Shown here one piece after another: positions 52,411 to 61,435 of a stretch of DNA of 64,000 nucleotides. The notes under the pieces are model-generated. The model searched no databases. It was given only the letters and a program-made list of their open reading frames with translations, and had not been told where the DNA came from. Source of the stretch: UBA8752 sp040261275 (GTDB lineage: Bacteria; Bacteroidota; Bacteroidia; Flavobacteriales_D; Sanyastnellaceae). Within the stretch, counting starts at the first letter, position 1. Each line of letters begins with the position of its first letter. Where the stretch lies: assembly GCA_040261275.1 (NCBI GenBank), contig JBDQOI010000002.1:1-64000 (forward strand), given 5' to 3'. Position numbers and translations under genes: made by a program.

Positions 52411-53480
52411 GGTTCCGAAGGTGCAATATCGTTTGACTCATCGGAATCCTCCGGTCCCTCAACCGCGTCGTCCTTTCGCCACCGGGAGGGTGAAACCACC
52501 CCCAAAGAGGGACCCATGCCGCCCTCATTTCCCCGTGACTCCTCATTTTCAAAAGCTTGAATCACACGCTTGACCAAGGCGTGCCGAACCACATCGTCAC
52601 CTGTCAACTCCACAAAAGCCAATCCCTCCACTCCCCGCAAAACCCGGCGGGCAAAGCGAAGACCGCTCTCCTGTTTTCGGGGCAAATCCACCTGCGATGC
52701 ATCCCCGGTCACGATGAAGGTTGCGGACCTTCCCATACGGGTCAGAAACATTTTCATCTGCGCCACAGTAGCGTTCTGTGCCTCGTCCAAGATGACAAAA
52801 GCCTTGTCCAACGTTCGACCGCGCATGAACGCCAGAGGGGCAATTTCAATGACGCCCTTCTCCAAGTGATCCGCCACACGATCGTAAGGCAACATATCGG
52901 TCAAGGCATCATACAGTGGCTGCATGTAAGGGTCGAGCTTTTCCTTCAGGTCACCGGGTAGGAATCCCAAATTCTCACCGGCCTCCACCGCGGGACGTGT
53001 CATGATGATCCTTCGCACCTTTTTTTCCTTCAAAGCCTGCACGGCCAGGGCCACAGCCGTGTACGTCTTCCCGGTTCCCGCCGGTCCGATGGCAAAGACC
53101 ATGTCGTTGGACCGCACAGCTTCCACCAATTTCCGCTGATTCGGGGTACGGGCCGTTACCCGCAGTCCTCCGGGCCCATAGACCAAGGTGTCGTCCTCGG
53201 AGGCCGCTTTCTTCAGGGAGAGCCCGTCGTCTTGAACCAGTCGTTCCATGTCGTCCTCCTCCAACTTCCCATATCGCTCCAAGTGCCAAACCAACAGGTC
53301 CCACTTCGCCGCGAAGGCATCGAGATCGGACTTCGCCCCCAAGGCTTTGACTTCATTGCCTCGCCCCACCAATTTCAATTTGGGGAAGAGGGATTTCAAC
53401 CGGGCGAATTTTCTGTGTCCCACCCCGAAAAACTCAAGCGGGGGGACATCGGGAAGGGTGAAATTGCGTTCTGAACTCAC
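52407..53480 (-). CDS. PhoH-family ATPase
   Basis: A 357-aa cytosolic P-loop ATPase related to PhoH, proposed to act in RNA metabolism. An N-terminal KH-like region (residues 1-110, FPKLKLVGRGNEVKALG) precedes Walker A IGPAGTGKTYTAVAL, then IMTRPAVEAGENLGFLPGDL and Walker B FVILDEAQNATVAQM. The C-terminal tail is hydrophilic. The start is GTG at 53480, as the family N-terminus requires; no ATG is available. Confidence 0.93.
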   Translation of the reverse strand: MSSERNFTLPDVPPLEFFGVGHRKFARLKSLFPKLKLVGRGNEVKALGAKSDLDAFAAKWDLLVWHLERYGKLEEDDMERLVQDDGLSLKKAASEDDTLVYGPGGLRVTARTPNQRKLVEAVRSNDMVFAIGPAGTGKTYTAVALAVQALKEKKVRRIIMTRPAVEAGENLGFLPGDLKEKLDPYMQPLYDALTDMLPYDRVADHLEKGVIEIAPLAFMRGRTLDKAFVILDEAQNATVAQMKMFLTRMGRSATFIVTGDASQVDLPRKQESGLRFARRVLRGVEGLAFVELTGDDVVRHALVKRVIQAFENEESRGNEGGMGPSLGVVSPSRWRKDDAVEGPEDSDESNDIAPSEP

Positions 53481-53568
53481 GGATGAAAAGAAACTGTGGG
53501 GAGCTTTTGGGATATCTCCATTGGAAAAGGCAAATCTACTTCGCCCTGATGCTCAATTTTGACATTGC

Positions 53569-54405
53569 ATGGAGCAGAACAGTCCCGCCCCCCGCATTGT
53601 GACGTTGACCTCCGATTTTGGAGTCGACAGTTTGTACACCGCTGCCTTGCACGGGGCCATTCTTTCGCAGGACCCTTCCATTCGCGTGGTGGACTTGTCC
53701 CACTCCATACGCCCCTTCGACACGAACCACGCCGCATTTGCTCTTCGCACGGCAGCGCCACATTTCCCCAAGGGAACCGTGCACCTCATCGCCATGAACA
53801 CCGTTCAAACCGGGGAGTACATGCACAGGGTAATGGAACTCGCCGGTCAGTTCTATGTGGGTTTGGACGACGGCATCTTCTCCCTGATCGCAGACCGTGA
53901 ACCAGACGCCATCCACGACATCACCGTTACTTCGGAGAGCGATGTCCTCACATTCCCGGAGCGACACATCTTCGTTCGGGTGGCCTGTCATCTCGGGCAA
54001 GGTGGTGTTCCTGCCGTCATTGGCCGCCCCGCTGCGGGGTGGGAAGAAAGTGAATGGCAACGGCCCTTGATCGGTTCTGACTATGTGCAGGGCACCGTGC
54101 TGCACGTAGACACCTATGGCAACCTGATCACCAACATTGACCAGCGCACCTTCAAAGAGGTAGGGAAGGATCGACTTTTTCGCATTCCCCTCAAGGCCAG
54201 CCGCATGGACGTCAATCAAATCCACCGACACTACGGTGCGGTCAAGGACGGCGAACGTGTCGCCCTGTTCAACCACATGGGCCTGCTCGAAATCGCCATC
54301 AACCACGGTGCGCCGGGAGTAGGGGGCGGCGCCAGCCAACTCTTCGGCCTGAGCACGGGTTCCATCGTCCGCATTGAATTTGAAAACAAACCCGGAGTGG
54401 CATGA
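53569..54405 (+). CDS. SAM hydroxide adenosyltransferase (DUF62 chlorinase/fluorinase family)
   Basis: A 278-aa SAM-cleaving enzyme (hydrolase group of the DUF62 family). Motifs are IVTLTSDFGVDSLYTAALHG, VVDLSHSIRPFDTNHAAFAL, DDGIFSLI and the C-terminal VDTYGNLITNI. DUF62 hydrolases convert SAM to adenosine plus methionine; a halogenase role is less likely without the halide-loop insertion. The ATG at 53569 starts an uninterrupted rightward chain. It overlaps the ABM gene by 4 bp. Confidence 0.92.
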   Translation: MEQNSPAPRIVTLTSDFGVDSLYTAALHGAILSQDPSIRVVDLSHSIRPFDTNHAAFALRTAAPHFPKGTVHLIAMNTVQTGEYMHRVMELAGQFYVGLDDGIFSLIADREPDAIHDITVTSESDVLTFPERHIFVRVACHLGQGGVPAVIGRPAAGWEESEWQRPLIGSDYVQGTVLHVDTYGNLITNIDQRTFKEVGKDRLFRIPLKASRMDVNQIHRHYGAVKDGERVALFNHMGLLEIAINHGAPGVGGGASQLFGLSTGSIVRIEFENKPGVA

Positions 54406-54695
54406 TCCAACGCATCGTTCATATGCATTTCCATCAGGACGAGGTCGAACGGTTCCTGGACCTTTTCAATCGCCACAAGGAACAAATCGCATCCCAACGC
54501 GGGTGCAGAGGTTTGCATCTCGTGCAGTCTCCAGACGATTCCGGCGACATTCGGACCCTGAGCTTGTGGGATTCAGAAGACGATCTGTTGAGGTACCGCA
54601 ACAGTGAACTGTTCGGGACGGTGTGGCCCGCTACCAAGGCCTTGTTCGACAAACCTCCTTCTGCAGAAAGCCTCGCGGTGCTCTGGGCTTCCTAA
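54402..54695 (+). CDS. ABM-domain (antibiotic biosynthesis monooxygenase-like) protein
   Basis: A 97-aa ferredoxin-like dimeric alpha/beta protein: RIVHMHFHQDEVERFLDLFN at the N-terminus, CRGLHLVQSPDDSGDIRTLS and a C-terminal WPATKALFDKPPSAESL. ABM proteins include monooxygenases, haem-degrading and regulatory members, so a specific reaction cannot be assigned. The start codon overlaps the SAM-hydrolase stop (ATGA), suggesting a functional pair. The next gene starts 16 bp later. Confidence 0.85.
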   Translation: MIQRIVHMHFHQDEVERFLDLFNRHKEQIASQRGCRGLHLVQSPDDSGDIRTLSLWDSEDDLLRYRNSELFGTVWPATKALFDKPPSAESLAVLWAS

Positions 54696-54710
54696 TTTCG
54701 AGCTCGATTC

Positions 54711-55442
54711 ATGAAAGCCCTCTACAAAAAGGAATTGCGCACCTTCCTGTCTTCCATCATGGGAACGGTCGTCCTCGGTGTATTCCTTCTGATCAGTGGA
54801 TTGTTCCACTGGGTGTTTCCAGGCCAATGGAATTTACTGTCCAACGGTGTCGCAGAGATGAGTGCGTTCTTTCTGTTCACCCCTTGGGTATTGATGTTCC
54901 TGATTCCCGCCATCACCATGCGATCCATCCCCGAAGAAAGGGCGCAGGGAACGTTGGAATTGTTGCTGACCCACCCGCTGGACCCCGGCCGCATCATCAT
55001 GGCCAAATTCCTGGCAGGTCTGACCCTGGTCGCATTGGCACTCCTTCCCACACTTGCGGGGTTTGCCGTTCTCCATGCATTGGGCAATCCACCGGGCAAC
55101 ATAGACCATGGGGCTGTCCTGGCAGGATACCTCGGACTGCTGCTATTGGGAGGCGCCTTCGTCGCTACGGGATTGGCTGCATCCTCTCGAACAGAGAGCC
55201 AGGTGGTCGCTTTTCTAACGGGGGTTGTCGCCTGCCTGCTCATGTATTACGGCCCTTCTGCACTGGGTTCATATGACCTCTTCGGCACCTGGGACCACAT
55301 CATCCTGTGGTTTGCCCTGGAAACCCATTTCCGCGCCATTGGAACGGGGATCGTTGTATTGGGTGACCTGTATTGGTTCGTCGTATATATCCTGATTGCA
55401 CTGACCGTGGCGCGGTATCAAATCCAACCGGGCAAGTCATGA
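54711..55442 (+). CDS. gldF: Gliding-motility ABC transporter permease GldF
   Basis: A 243-aa polytopic inner-membrane protein with about six hydrophobic segments (TVVLGVFLLISGLFHWVF; VLMFLIPAITM; GLTLVALALLPTLAGFAVL; GYLGLLLLGGAFVATGLA; VVAFLTGVVACLLMYYG; WFVVYILIALTVARY). The MRSIPEERAQGTLELLLTHP loop is the ABC-2-type permease motif. With GldG and the ATPase GldA it forms the gliding ABC complex. The stop overlaps gldG by 4 bp (ATGA). Confidence 0.93.
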   Translation: MKALYKKELRTFLSSIMGTVVLGVFLLISGLFHWVFPGQWNLLSNGVAEMSAFFLFTPWVLMFLIPAITMRSIPEERAQGTLELLLTHPLDPGRIIMAKFLAGLTLVALALLPTLAGFAVLHALGNPPGNIDHGAVLAGYLGLLLLGGAFVATGLAASSRTESQVVAFLTGVVACLLMYYGPSALGSYDLFGTWDHIILWFALETHFRAIGTGIVVLGDLYWFVVYILIALTVARYQIQPGKS

Positions 55443-57211
55443 GTCCATCCAGATTCAAGGGCGCAGTCCTGCAAAATGGCGCCGTACCTGTCCTCCTTGC
55501 TCTCGCGCTCCTTCTCATTCTAGGAGACATTCGCCGGATCGACGTCACGGAAGACCAACGGCACAGTCTGACGCCCGCAACGAAGGAGATGCTGGCCTCC
55601 CTGGACGACAGGGAAGAAGCCGTGCTGGTTCGGTGCTACCTCGAAGGTGAATTCCCTGCGCGATACCGCAGGTTGGCCGGTGAGATTCGTGAAAAGCTCA
55701 GGACATTCTCGCGTCAAAGCGAGGGAAGGGTCCGTTGGGAATTCATCGATGTAGCCGCCAGCGGAGACGATAAGACCATTGGGGAAACCGAATTGGCACT
55801 CTACGAACAAGGACTGAGGTTCACTCGGGTTGCCTATCGCGAGAATGGAATCACCGCATTCCAGAATGTCTGGCCGTGCGCCATGGTCACGGTCAAGGGT
55901 GTCGATTATCCTGTCCAATTCCTCCGCTCTGAAACCATGGAACCGGATGAGGTCATGGTCCAGAATGCCATCAACCAAGTGGAATTCACATTGGGCCAAG
56001 CCATTCGAATGGGGCTCCGGGACCGCAAACCCACGGTTGGCTTCTTGCAGGGCCACGGTTGCTGGGCCCCCGCACAAACCGCAGACTTCGCCAATGCACT
56101 CGCGGAAACGGCAGATGTCGTCAATGTGGAGCTCGACGGTCGGGTCGATGCGTTGTGTGAGAAAATCGAGGGCCGGCCCCTGCGTCAACCGAAGTACGAC
56201 GCGCTCATCGTGGCAGGTCCGGACTCGGCCTTCAGTGAGCGTGACAAGCTCCTCCTGGACCAATACCTCATCAATGGGGGACGCATGCTCTGGCTCATCG
56301 ATGCCCTCATCACGGATCGCGACAGCCTCGCCGCAGCACAATTCACCATGGCCACCACGAGGGACGTCGGACTGTTCGATTTGTTGTTCCACCACGGTGC
56401 CCGGCTGAACAGAAACATGGTCCTCGATGCCCAATGCGCGCCCATCATGATGGGAGCCGGACCCATGGGCGACCACAGGAACATGCAAATGTTCAGTTGG
56501 TACTTTGCCCCTGTGGTGCTGTCCACTCCGGATGCCCATCCCATCTGTGCCAATTTGGACCCCGTCCATTTTGATTTCGTCGGAACCATGGATTCCGTCA
56601 ATCCTCGGCCAGACCGCACATCAACGGTACTCCTGGCCTCCTCAACCAAAGCGGTCACCTACAATTCCCCCGCCCGCGTGGGAACCGGTGTGGTTGAGCT
56701 TCCCCCGGAGCATTTCGAGACGGATAGAACAGAAGGCCATCCATTGGCCTTGCTCCTCGAAGGAGGGTTCGAGAGCTTCTACGCCCTGAGGCTGGGGCAG
56801 GAAATGCGCGATGACCTCGACTTTGCTTTCAATCCTGCCACAGAGGATGGGAAGATGATTGTTGTGGCGGACGCTGATTTCATCCGCAATGAAATCAGGG
56901 CATCCGAAGAAGGGTGGGTCCCCATGCCCCTCGGATACGATCGGTACTCCCAGCGTGTCATCTACGACAACAAGGAATGGCTTCTCAATGCAGTCAGCTA
57001 CCTCCTGGACGATGCCGCACAAATCAGTTTGCGTTCCCGCACCATCGCTTTCCGCCCCTTGGATGAGGACCGCATTCGAGGGAACCAAAACCCCTGGATT
57101 CTCATGGCGGTTGGAATACCTGTAGCAGCGGTCATTCTCCTGGGCTGGACCCTTTCTCAATTTCGCCAACGCCGGTGGACACGAACCCCAATGCCGGAAA
57201 GCCATGAATAA
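55439..57211 (+). CDS. gldG: Gliding-motility substrate-binding/auxiliary protein GldG
   Basis: A 590-aa protein with an N-terminal membrane segment (PVLLALALLLILG), a large periplasmic region starting DIRRIDVTEDQRHSLTPATK, and a C-terminal membrane segment (ILMAVGIPVAAVILLGWTL). This matches GldG, the auxiliary component of the GldA-F-G complex. It retains the ABC-associated pattern MWQINAL-like signature as QHGGRMLWLIDA-type text (here NGGRMLWLIDALI). No gldA is adjacent. It overlaps the DUF4340-like gene by 8 bp. Confidence 0.92.
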   Translation: MSPSRFKGAVLQNGAVPVLLALALLLILGDIRRIDVTEDQRHSLTPATKEMLASLDDREEAVLVRCYLEGEFPARYRRLAGEIREKLRTFSRQSEGRVRWEFIDVAASGDDKTIGETELALYEQGLRFTRVAYRENGITAFQNVWPCAMVTVKGVDYPVQFLRSETMEPDEVMVQNAINQVEFTLGQAIRMGLRDRKPTVGFLQGHGCWAPAQTADFANALAETADVVNVELDGRVDALCEKIEGRPLRQPKYDALIVAGPDSAFSERDKLLLDQYLINGGRMLWLIDALITDRDSLAAAQFTMATTRDVGLFDLLFHHGARLNRNMVLDAQCAPIMMGAGPMGDHRNMQMFSWYFAPVVLSTPDAHPICANLDPVHFDFVGTMDSVNPRPDRTSTVLLASSTKAVTYNSPARVGTGVVELPPEHFETDRTEGHPLALLLEGGFESFYALRLGQEMRDDLDFAFNPATEDGKMIVVADADFIRNEIRASEEGWVPMPLGYDRYSQRVIYDNKEWLLNAVSYLLDDAAQISLRSRTIAFRPLDEDRIRGNQNPWILMAVGIPVAAVILLGWTLSQFRQRRWTRTPMPESHE

Positions 57212-58253
57212 ATCTATCCTGACTGGCTTAGCCTTGGTTGCTTTGGTCACCTTGACCGTCTTGACCGTCATGCAGCGCGATGAGGGGCGATTGGACGCGG
57301 ACATGGGCACGCATTTCGCAGTAGCCGATACCTCGCGTGTCACCCGAATCCGCATCGCCGGAGCCGATGGAAACGTGGCCGTATTGGAACGCCGCAATGG
57401 GCATCCGCTCGGACTTTGGTCCTTGAACGGTCGGTTCGACGCCCGCAAGGATGCCACCGATTTGCTCCTCAAGACCTTCAAGCGCATTTCCGTAAGACAA
57501 CCGGTCCGGGCCACTGCCAAGGAAGGGGTGCTCAAGATGATGGCCTCAGCAGGGAAGAGGGTCGACATCCATCTGGACGGACAGAAGACCCCCTCAAAAA
57601 CCTGGTTCATCGGAACCCCAACCCAGAGCCACACCGGGACCCATATGCTGTTGGAACTTCCGGACGACGGCCGGGCAAATGACCCTTACATCACACACAT
57701 GGAGGGGTTTACAGGCTTCCTCTCCACGCGGTTCTTCACCGATGAAACGGAATGGCGTTACACCGGCGTATTCGCCTCGAGCGCATCCGAAATCAAATCC
57801 ATCACCGGCATTCCCCTGGACGACCGCGGAATGGCCGCTTCCCTTCAATGGGCTGAGGATGAAGAACAAATAGAGGCCGTACTCAACGGGAAGGTCATCA
57901 ACTTGCCCCAATCCCTTTTGCGCGACCAATGGCTGCGCTTCCGAAAGGTGCACGTAGAAACATGGAACAGCCACCTCAGTCCTGCAGGGCAGGACAGCCT
58001 TCGCCGGAGTTCCTCTGCATGGCGTCTTGCCGTTGTCTACCAAGACGGTTCGGAGTCCTCCATTGACTTGCATTGGAAGGCACCCATCATGGAGGAATTC
58101 GACGAAGAAGGACGCTTGATGGACCACGATGGAAGCCGTATGTACGCCATACACAAAGGGGAGTGCGCCTTGGTCCAGACCTTCGTTTTCAATCCGATTT
58201 TGGACTTCTGGCGCAGTCTGCCTGAATCCTTATCCGAGGCCCAATCCCTATGA
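57204..58253 (+). CDS. DUF4340-like membrane-anchored protein in the gld operon
   Basis: A 349-aa protein with one N-terminal membrane segment (LTGLALVALVTLTVLTVM) and an extracytoplasmic beta-rich domain. The repeated layout VTRIRIAGADGNVAVLERR, WSLNGRFDARKDATDLLLK, SVRQPVRAT resembles DUF4340, a family often next to GldG-type transporter genes. Its ATG overlaps the gldG stop by 8 bp and its stop overlaps the thiolase ATG by 4 bp, so expression is tightly coupled. A role as an accessory subunit of the GldFG complex is inference from context. Confidence 0.7.
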   Translation: MNKSILTGLALVALVTLTVLTVMQRDEGRLDADMGTHFAVADTSRVTRIRIAGADGNVAVLERRNGHPLGLWSLNGRFDARKDATDLLLKTFKRISVRQPVRATAKEGVLKMMASAGKRVDIHLDGQKTPSKTWFIGTPTQSHTGTHMLLELPDDGRANDPYITHMEGFTGFLSTRFFTDETEWRYTGVFASSASEIKSITGIPLDDRGMAASLQWAEDEEQIEAVLNGKVINLPQSLLRDQWLRFRKVHVETWNSHLSPAGQDSLRRSSSAWRLAVVYQDGSESSIDLHWKAPIMEEFDEEGRLMDHDGSRMYAIHKGECALVQTFVFNPILDFWRSLPESLSEAQSL

Positions 58254-59464
58254 ACGCATACATCGCAGACGGAATTCGAACGCCCATTGGCAAGTTTGGC
58301 GGGTCGCTTTCACCGGTTCGAACGGATGATCTGGCAGCGCATGCGTTGAAAAGCCTTCTGGAGCGGCACCCCGACCTGGACGTGAGCGCGGTGGATGATG
58401 TGCTGCTCGGCTGCGCCAACCAAGCAGGGGAGGACAATCGAAACGTAGCTCGGATGGCCCTGCTTTTGGCCGGCATGCCCCATACCGTTCCCGGAGAAAC
58501 CGTCAACCGACTGTGCGCATCGGGAATGGCTGCGGCTGTGCATTCGGCCCGGGCGCTGCATACGGGAGACGCGAAAGTCGTCATCGCCGGCGGCGTAGAA
58601 CACATGACCCGGGGCCCCTGGGTCATCAGCAAGGCCAGTACGGCCTTCGGTCGCGACGCTTCCATGTACGACACCAGTTTCGGCTGGCGCTTCATCAACC
58701 CTAAGCTTGAGGCCTTGTACGGAGCCGAGGGAATGGGTTCTACTGCCGAAAATCTCGTGGACGCGCACAGCATCTCCCGCGAGGATCAGGATGCCTTTGC
58801 AGCGTGGTCCCAGCAGAAAGCCGAGGCTGCCTTGAAGGACGGCAGATTGGGAGAAGAATGCGCCCCTGTCTCCATCCCCCAACGAAAACGGGAAGACTTG
58901 CTGTTTTCGCAGGACGAGTTCATCCGCCCGGGGACTACGGCACACATCCTCTCCAAACTGAGACCTGCATTCAGAAAGGAGGGAGGATCGGTGACCGCAG
59001 GAAACAGCAGTGGCCTGAACGACGGGGCCTGTGCTTTGCTCATGGCCAGTGAAGAAGGCTTGAGCCAATGGAACCTGAAACCGCTCGCACAGGTCGTAGG
59101 AAGTGCCGTTGTAGGTGTCGAGCCCCGCATCATGGGCATCGGCCCCGTCCATGCCTCCCTGAAGGTGCTCGACCGCACGGGTTTGGGCCTGAAAGACATG
59201 GACCACATTGAAATCAACGAAGCTTTCGCTGCGCAGGTGCTGTCCTGTACGCGGAGTTTGGGACTTCAAGATGACGATCCCCGCATCAACCCTCAAGGTG
59301 GCGCCATCGCCATAGGTCATCCCCTGGGAATGACAGGAGCACGTTTGCTTTTGACCGCCGCCAAACAGCTTCGGCGAACAGGCGGAAAGTACGCATTGGT
59401 CACCTTGTGCATCGGCGTCGGCCAAGGTTATGCCACCATTCTCAAAAACCCTCAAGCGGGATGA
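58250..59464 (+). CDS. Thiolase, acetyl-CoA acyltransferase/3-oxoadipyl-CoA thiolase-like
   Basis: A 404-aa thiolase. The acyl-accepting Cys is in TVNRLCASGMA (about residue 89); the His/Cys pair is in IAIGHPLGMTGARL and LVTLCIGVGQG; NEAFAAQVL is also present. The N-terminal GCANQAGEDNRNVARMAL matches PcaF/PaaJ-type enzymes that cleave 3-oxoadipyl-CoA, though fatty-acid thiolase activity is possible. A PaaY-like gene follows, which supports a phenylacetate-type context. ATG at 58250. Confidence 0.93.
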   Translation: MNAYIADGIRTPIGKFGGSLSPVRTDDLAAHALKSLLERHPDLDVSAVDDVLLGCANQAGEDNRNVARMALLLAGMPHTVPGETVNRLCASGMAAAVHSARALHTGDAKVVIAGGVEHMTRGPWVISKASTAFGRDASMYDTSFGWRFINPKLEALYGAEGMGSTAENLVDAHSISREDQDAFAAWSQQKAEAALKDGRLGEECAPVSIPQRKREDLLFSQDEFIRPGTTAHILSKLRPAFRKEGGSVTAGNSSGLNDGACALLMASEEGLSQWNLKPLAQVVGSAVVGVEPRIMGIGPVHASLKVLDRTGLGLKDMDHIEINEAFAAQVLSCTRSLGLQDDDPRINPQGGAIAIGHPLGMTGARLLLTAAKQLRRTGGKYALVTLCIGVGQGYATILKNPQAG

Positions 59465-60060
59465 TCCAGTCCTTCAAGGGGATGGTTCCGGTCATCCACG
59501 CTTCGGCCTTCGTCCATCCCAACGCCACCGTCATCGGACATGTGACCATTGGTCCCGACTGCTTCGTGGGCGCCGGCGCCGTATTGCGGGGAGATTGGGG
59601 CCGCATTGTCATGGAAAAAGGGTGCAATGTGCAGGAAAACGCCGTCGTCCACATGTTTCCGGGAACCACAGTGTCCTTGGCGGAAGGAGCCCATGTAGGT
59701 CATGGAGCCATCATCCACGGGGCGCAATTGGGCGTGCAATGCATGATCGGAATGAATGCGGTGGTGATGGACCATGTAAAAGTGGGGGAGGGGTGCATCA
59801 TTGGAGCACTGTCCTTTCTGAAAGCCGGTAGCCAATGGCCCCCCCGCAAAATCATTGCTGGAAATCCCGCCCGCGAAATCGGAGATGTCACGGATGCCAT
59901 GCATGCCCACAAGGTAGAAGGCACTTCCCTGTACCAACAGCTGCCATCAGATTGCCACGAATCCCTGCAGGAAACCCTTCCCTTTGATTCCCCTCCCGCC
60001 AATAGGAAAGAGGATTTTCCTGTGTTTGAAACGTGGCAGGAGCGGAGAAAAGGAACTTGA
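59461..60060 (+). CDS. PaaY-like gamma-carbonic-anhydrase-fold protein
   Basis: A 199-aa left-handed beta-helix protein with hexapeptide repeats (HPNATVIGHVTIGPDCFVGA; GCNVQENAVVHMFPG; GAHVGHGAIIHGAQLG). The His residues positioned to bind metal match the gamma-class carbonic anhydrase set. PaaY proteins act as thioesterases protecting phenylacetate catabolism from CoA-thioester build-up; that activity is inferred. The ATG overlaps the thiolase stop by 4 bp. No paaABCDE or paaK is in view, so pathway assignment is open. Confidence 0.9.
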   Translation: MIQSFKGMVPVIHASAFVHPNATVIGHVTIGPDCFVGAGAVLRGDWGRIVMEKGCNVQENAVVHMFPGTTVSLAEGAHVGHGAIIHGAQLGVQCMIGMNAVVMDHVKVGEGCIIGALSFLKAGSQWPPRKIIAGNPAREIGDVTDAMHAHKVEGTSLYQQLPSDCHESLQETLPFDSPPANRKEDFPVFETWQERRKGT

Positions 60061-60075
60061 TCATCGCGCTTGACC

Positions 60076-60825
60076 ATGGCCAAGGGTCCCTTTCATTTCA
60101 AGTCATTCTCGGTAGAGCAGGATGGAGCGGCCATGAAAGTGGGGACAGACGGCATTGTCCTGGGATCGTGGACACCCATCCGCGATGCGCGCAAAATCTT
60201 GGATGCAGGCGCTGGAAACGGCTACGTCGGCATTATGCTTTTGCAACGCGCACTTCCTGACAGTCACCTTTTCGGTGTGGAGTTGGACGAAGAAGCCGCC
60301 GATCAATGCACAAAAAACTACCGAAATCAGCCCTTTCCGCACGAGACTACAGCTTGGCAAGGCCCCATACAAAAGGCGTCAAAGCAAATTCCCAACGCCG
60401 CAGCGTCCTTCGACTTGATGGTGTCCAATCCCCCTTTTTTCCGCAATAAGCCCAAATCTCCCAACCGGGCACGAAATCTCGCTCGACACGACGACACCAT
60501 GCCCATGGGAGAATTGGCCAAATCCGCATGGGATTTACTCCGACCAGGCGGAAGGCTCTGCACCATCTGGCCCAGCGACCGCGAAGAAGAATGGAACCAA
60601 TGGGGCTTGGGAATGGGATTCCAATGCACCCAAACCACCCTCGTGCAAACCATGCGCCACCTCGACCCGAAGCGCATCTTGACCGAATGGACCAAACCCT
60701 CTTTGGATTCAAGGGGCTCTCAAGCCTGTATACTTAGGGACCAACTCACCTTGGAAGGCAGTGCAACCCTCGATTTTACCTCAGAATACTTGGAAATCGT
60801 CAGACCCTACTTGCGGGGGACCTGA
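60076..60825 (+). CDS. tRNA1(Val) (adenine(37)-N6)-methyltransferase TrmN6-like
   Basis: A 249-aa SAM-dependent methyltransferase. The SAM-binding motif is ILDAGAGNGYVGIMLLQ and the N6-adenine catalytic motif is MVSNPPFFRNK (NPPF). The N-terminal FHFKSFSVEQDGAAMKVGTD is characteristic of the YfiC/TrmN6 group. The substrate (tRNA A37 of tRNA1Val) is by homology. The ATG at 60076 was chosen over an upstream TTG at 60070. It closes the rightward chain begun at 53569 and converges on the START-like gene. Confidence 0.88.
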   Translation: MAKGPFHFKSFSVEQDGAAMKVGTDGIVLGSWTPIRDARKILDAGAGNGYVGIMLLQRALPDSHLFGVELDEEAADQCTKNYRNQPFPHETTAWQGPIQKASKQIPNAAASFDLMVSNPPFFRNKPKSPNRARNLARHDDTMPMGELAKSAWDLLRPGGRLCTIWPSDREEEWNQWGLGMGFQCTQTTLVQTMRHLDPKRILTEWTKPSLDSRGSQACILRDQLTLEGSATLDFTSEYLEIVRPYLRGT

Positions 60826-60834
60826 AGAAAGAGT

Positions 60835-61221
60835 TCAGCCTCCCAGGACCCTCTTGAGGTCAGTCAACTGTTTTTCCCACAGCAATTTGGCCTCTTCCAC
60901 TTCATCATCTTCAGCGAAGTCGGTCACCAACAAGGCCGTGTCCCCAGTGAGTGGGTCGATCTTGATTTTCATTTCGAAGAAAGTCTTCTCGCCTTCCTCC
61001 TCGTGTGCGATCCAACGAAACTTCACGAAATCCTCGCGCTTCTGCGAAATCAAGCGAGCAGACTCCTCTGAACCGTCCCAGAAAAACGTAAAAACGTCCT
61101 TCTTTATGTTCACGTCGTCTGCGAACCATTCCGACAACCCACTCGGGTTGTTCAGACGGGTAAAAATGGAGCCTTTGCTCGCTTGTATGGGAATCTCAAC
61201 TTGGAATTCAACGAGTTCCAT
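60835..61221 (-). CDS. START-like domain protein (Bacteroidota-specific)
   Basis: A 128-aa cytosolic protein with the START/SRPBCC fold: FQVEIPIQASKGSIFTRLNN, GLSEWFADDVNIKKDVFTFF, DGSEESARLI and the C-terminal helix LLWEKQLTDLKRVLGG. It matches the START-like family near-universal in Flavobacteriales. Ligand unknown. The ATG at 61219-61221 gives the family N-terminus (MELVEFQVEIP); a longer upstream frame was rejected. Confidence 0.92.
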   Translation of the reverse strand: MELVEFQVEIPIQASKGSIFTRLNNPSGLSEWFADDVNIKKDVFTFFWDGSEESARLISQKREDFVKFRWIAHEEEGEKTFFEMKIKIDPLTGDTALLVTDFAEDDEVEEAKLLWEKQLTDLKRVLGG

Positions 61222-61355
61222 TTCTTCTGGGAATGACCGCAAGATACGATTCACAGTGGGGGCGCAACATTTCCTCAAGGCCAAGATTCCCAAAATGTCC
61301 CTTTTTGGAATCCTAGTTCTTGCTACATTTGCCGCCCGTTTCGCATCTGCGACAT

Positions 61356-61429
61356 GGCGAGGTAGCTCAGCTGGTTAGAGCGCAGGATTCATAATCCTGA
61401 GGTCGAGAGTTCAAGTCTCTCTCTCGCTA
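61356..61429 (+). tRNA. tRNA-Met (anticodon CAT)
   Basis: A full cloverleaf of 74 nt. The acceptor arms are GGCGAGG and TCTCGCT (7 bp including G-U pairs) with discriminator A. The D arm is GCTC/GAGC. The anticodon stem is CAGGA/TCCTG with loop TTCATAA, so CAT at 61390-61392. The variable loop is AGGTC, and the T arm is GAGAG-TTCAAGT-CTCTC. The acceptor first pair is not the unpaired C1-A72 of initiators, so it is elongator Met, or tRNA-Ile if the C is lysidinylated. No CCA is encoded. Confidence 0.95.
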
Positions 61430-61435
61430 CGAAAG

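Noticed and set aside
53569..54405. Fluorinase or chlorinase activity for the DUF62 enzyme
   Set aside because: The halide-specific loop of fluorinase is not evident, and most bacterial members are SAM hydrolases.
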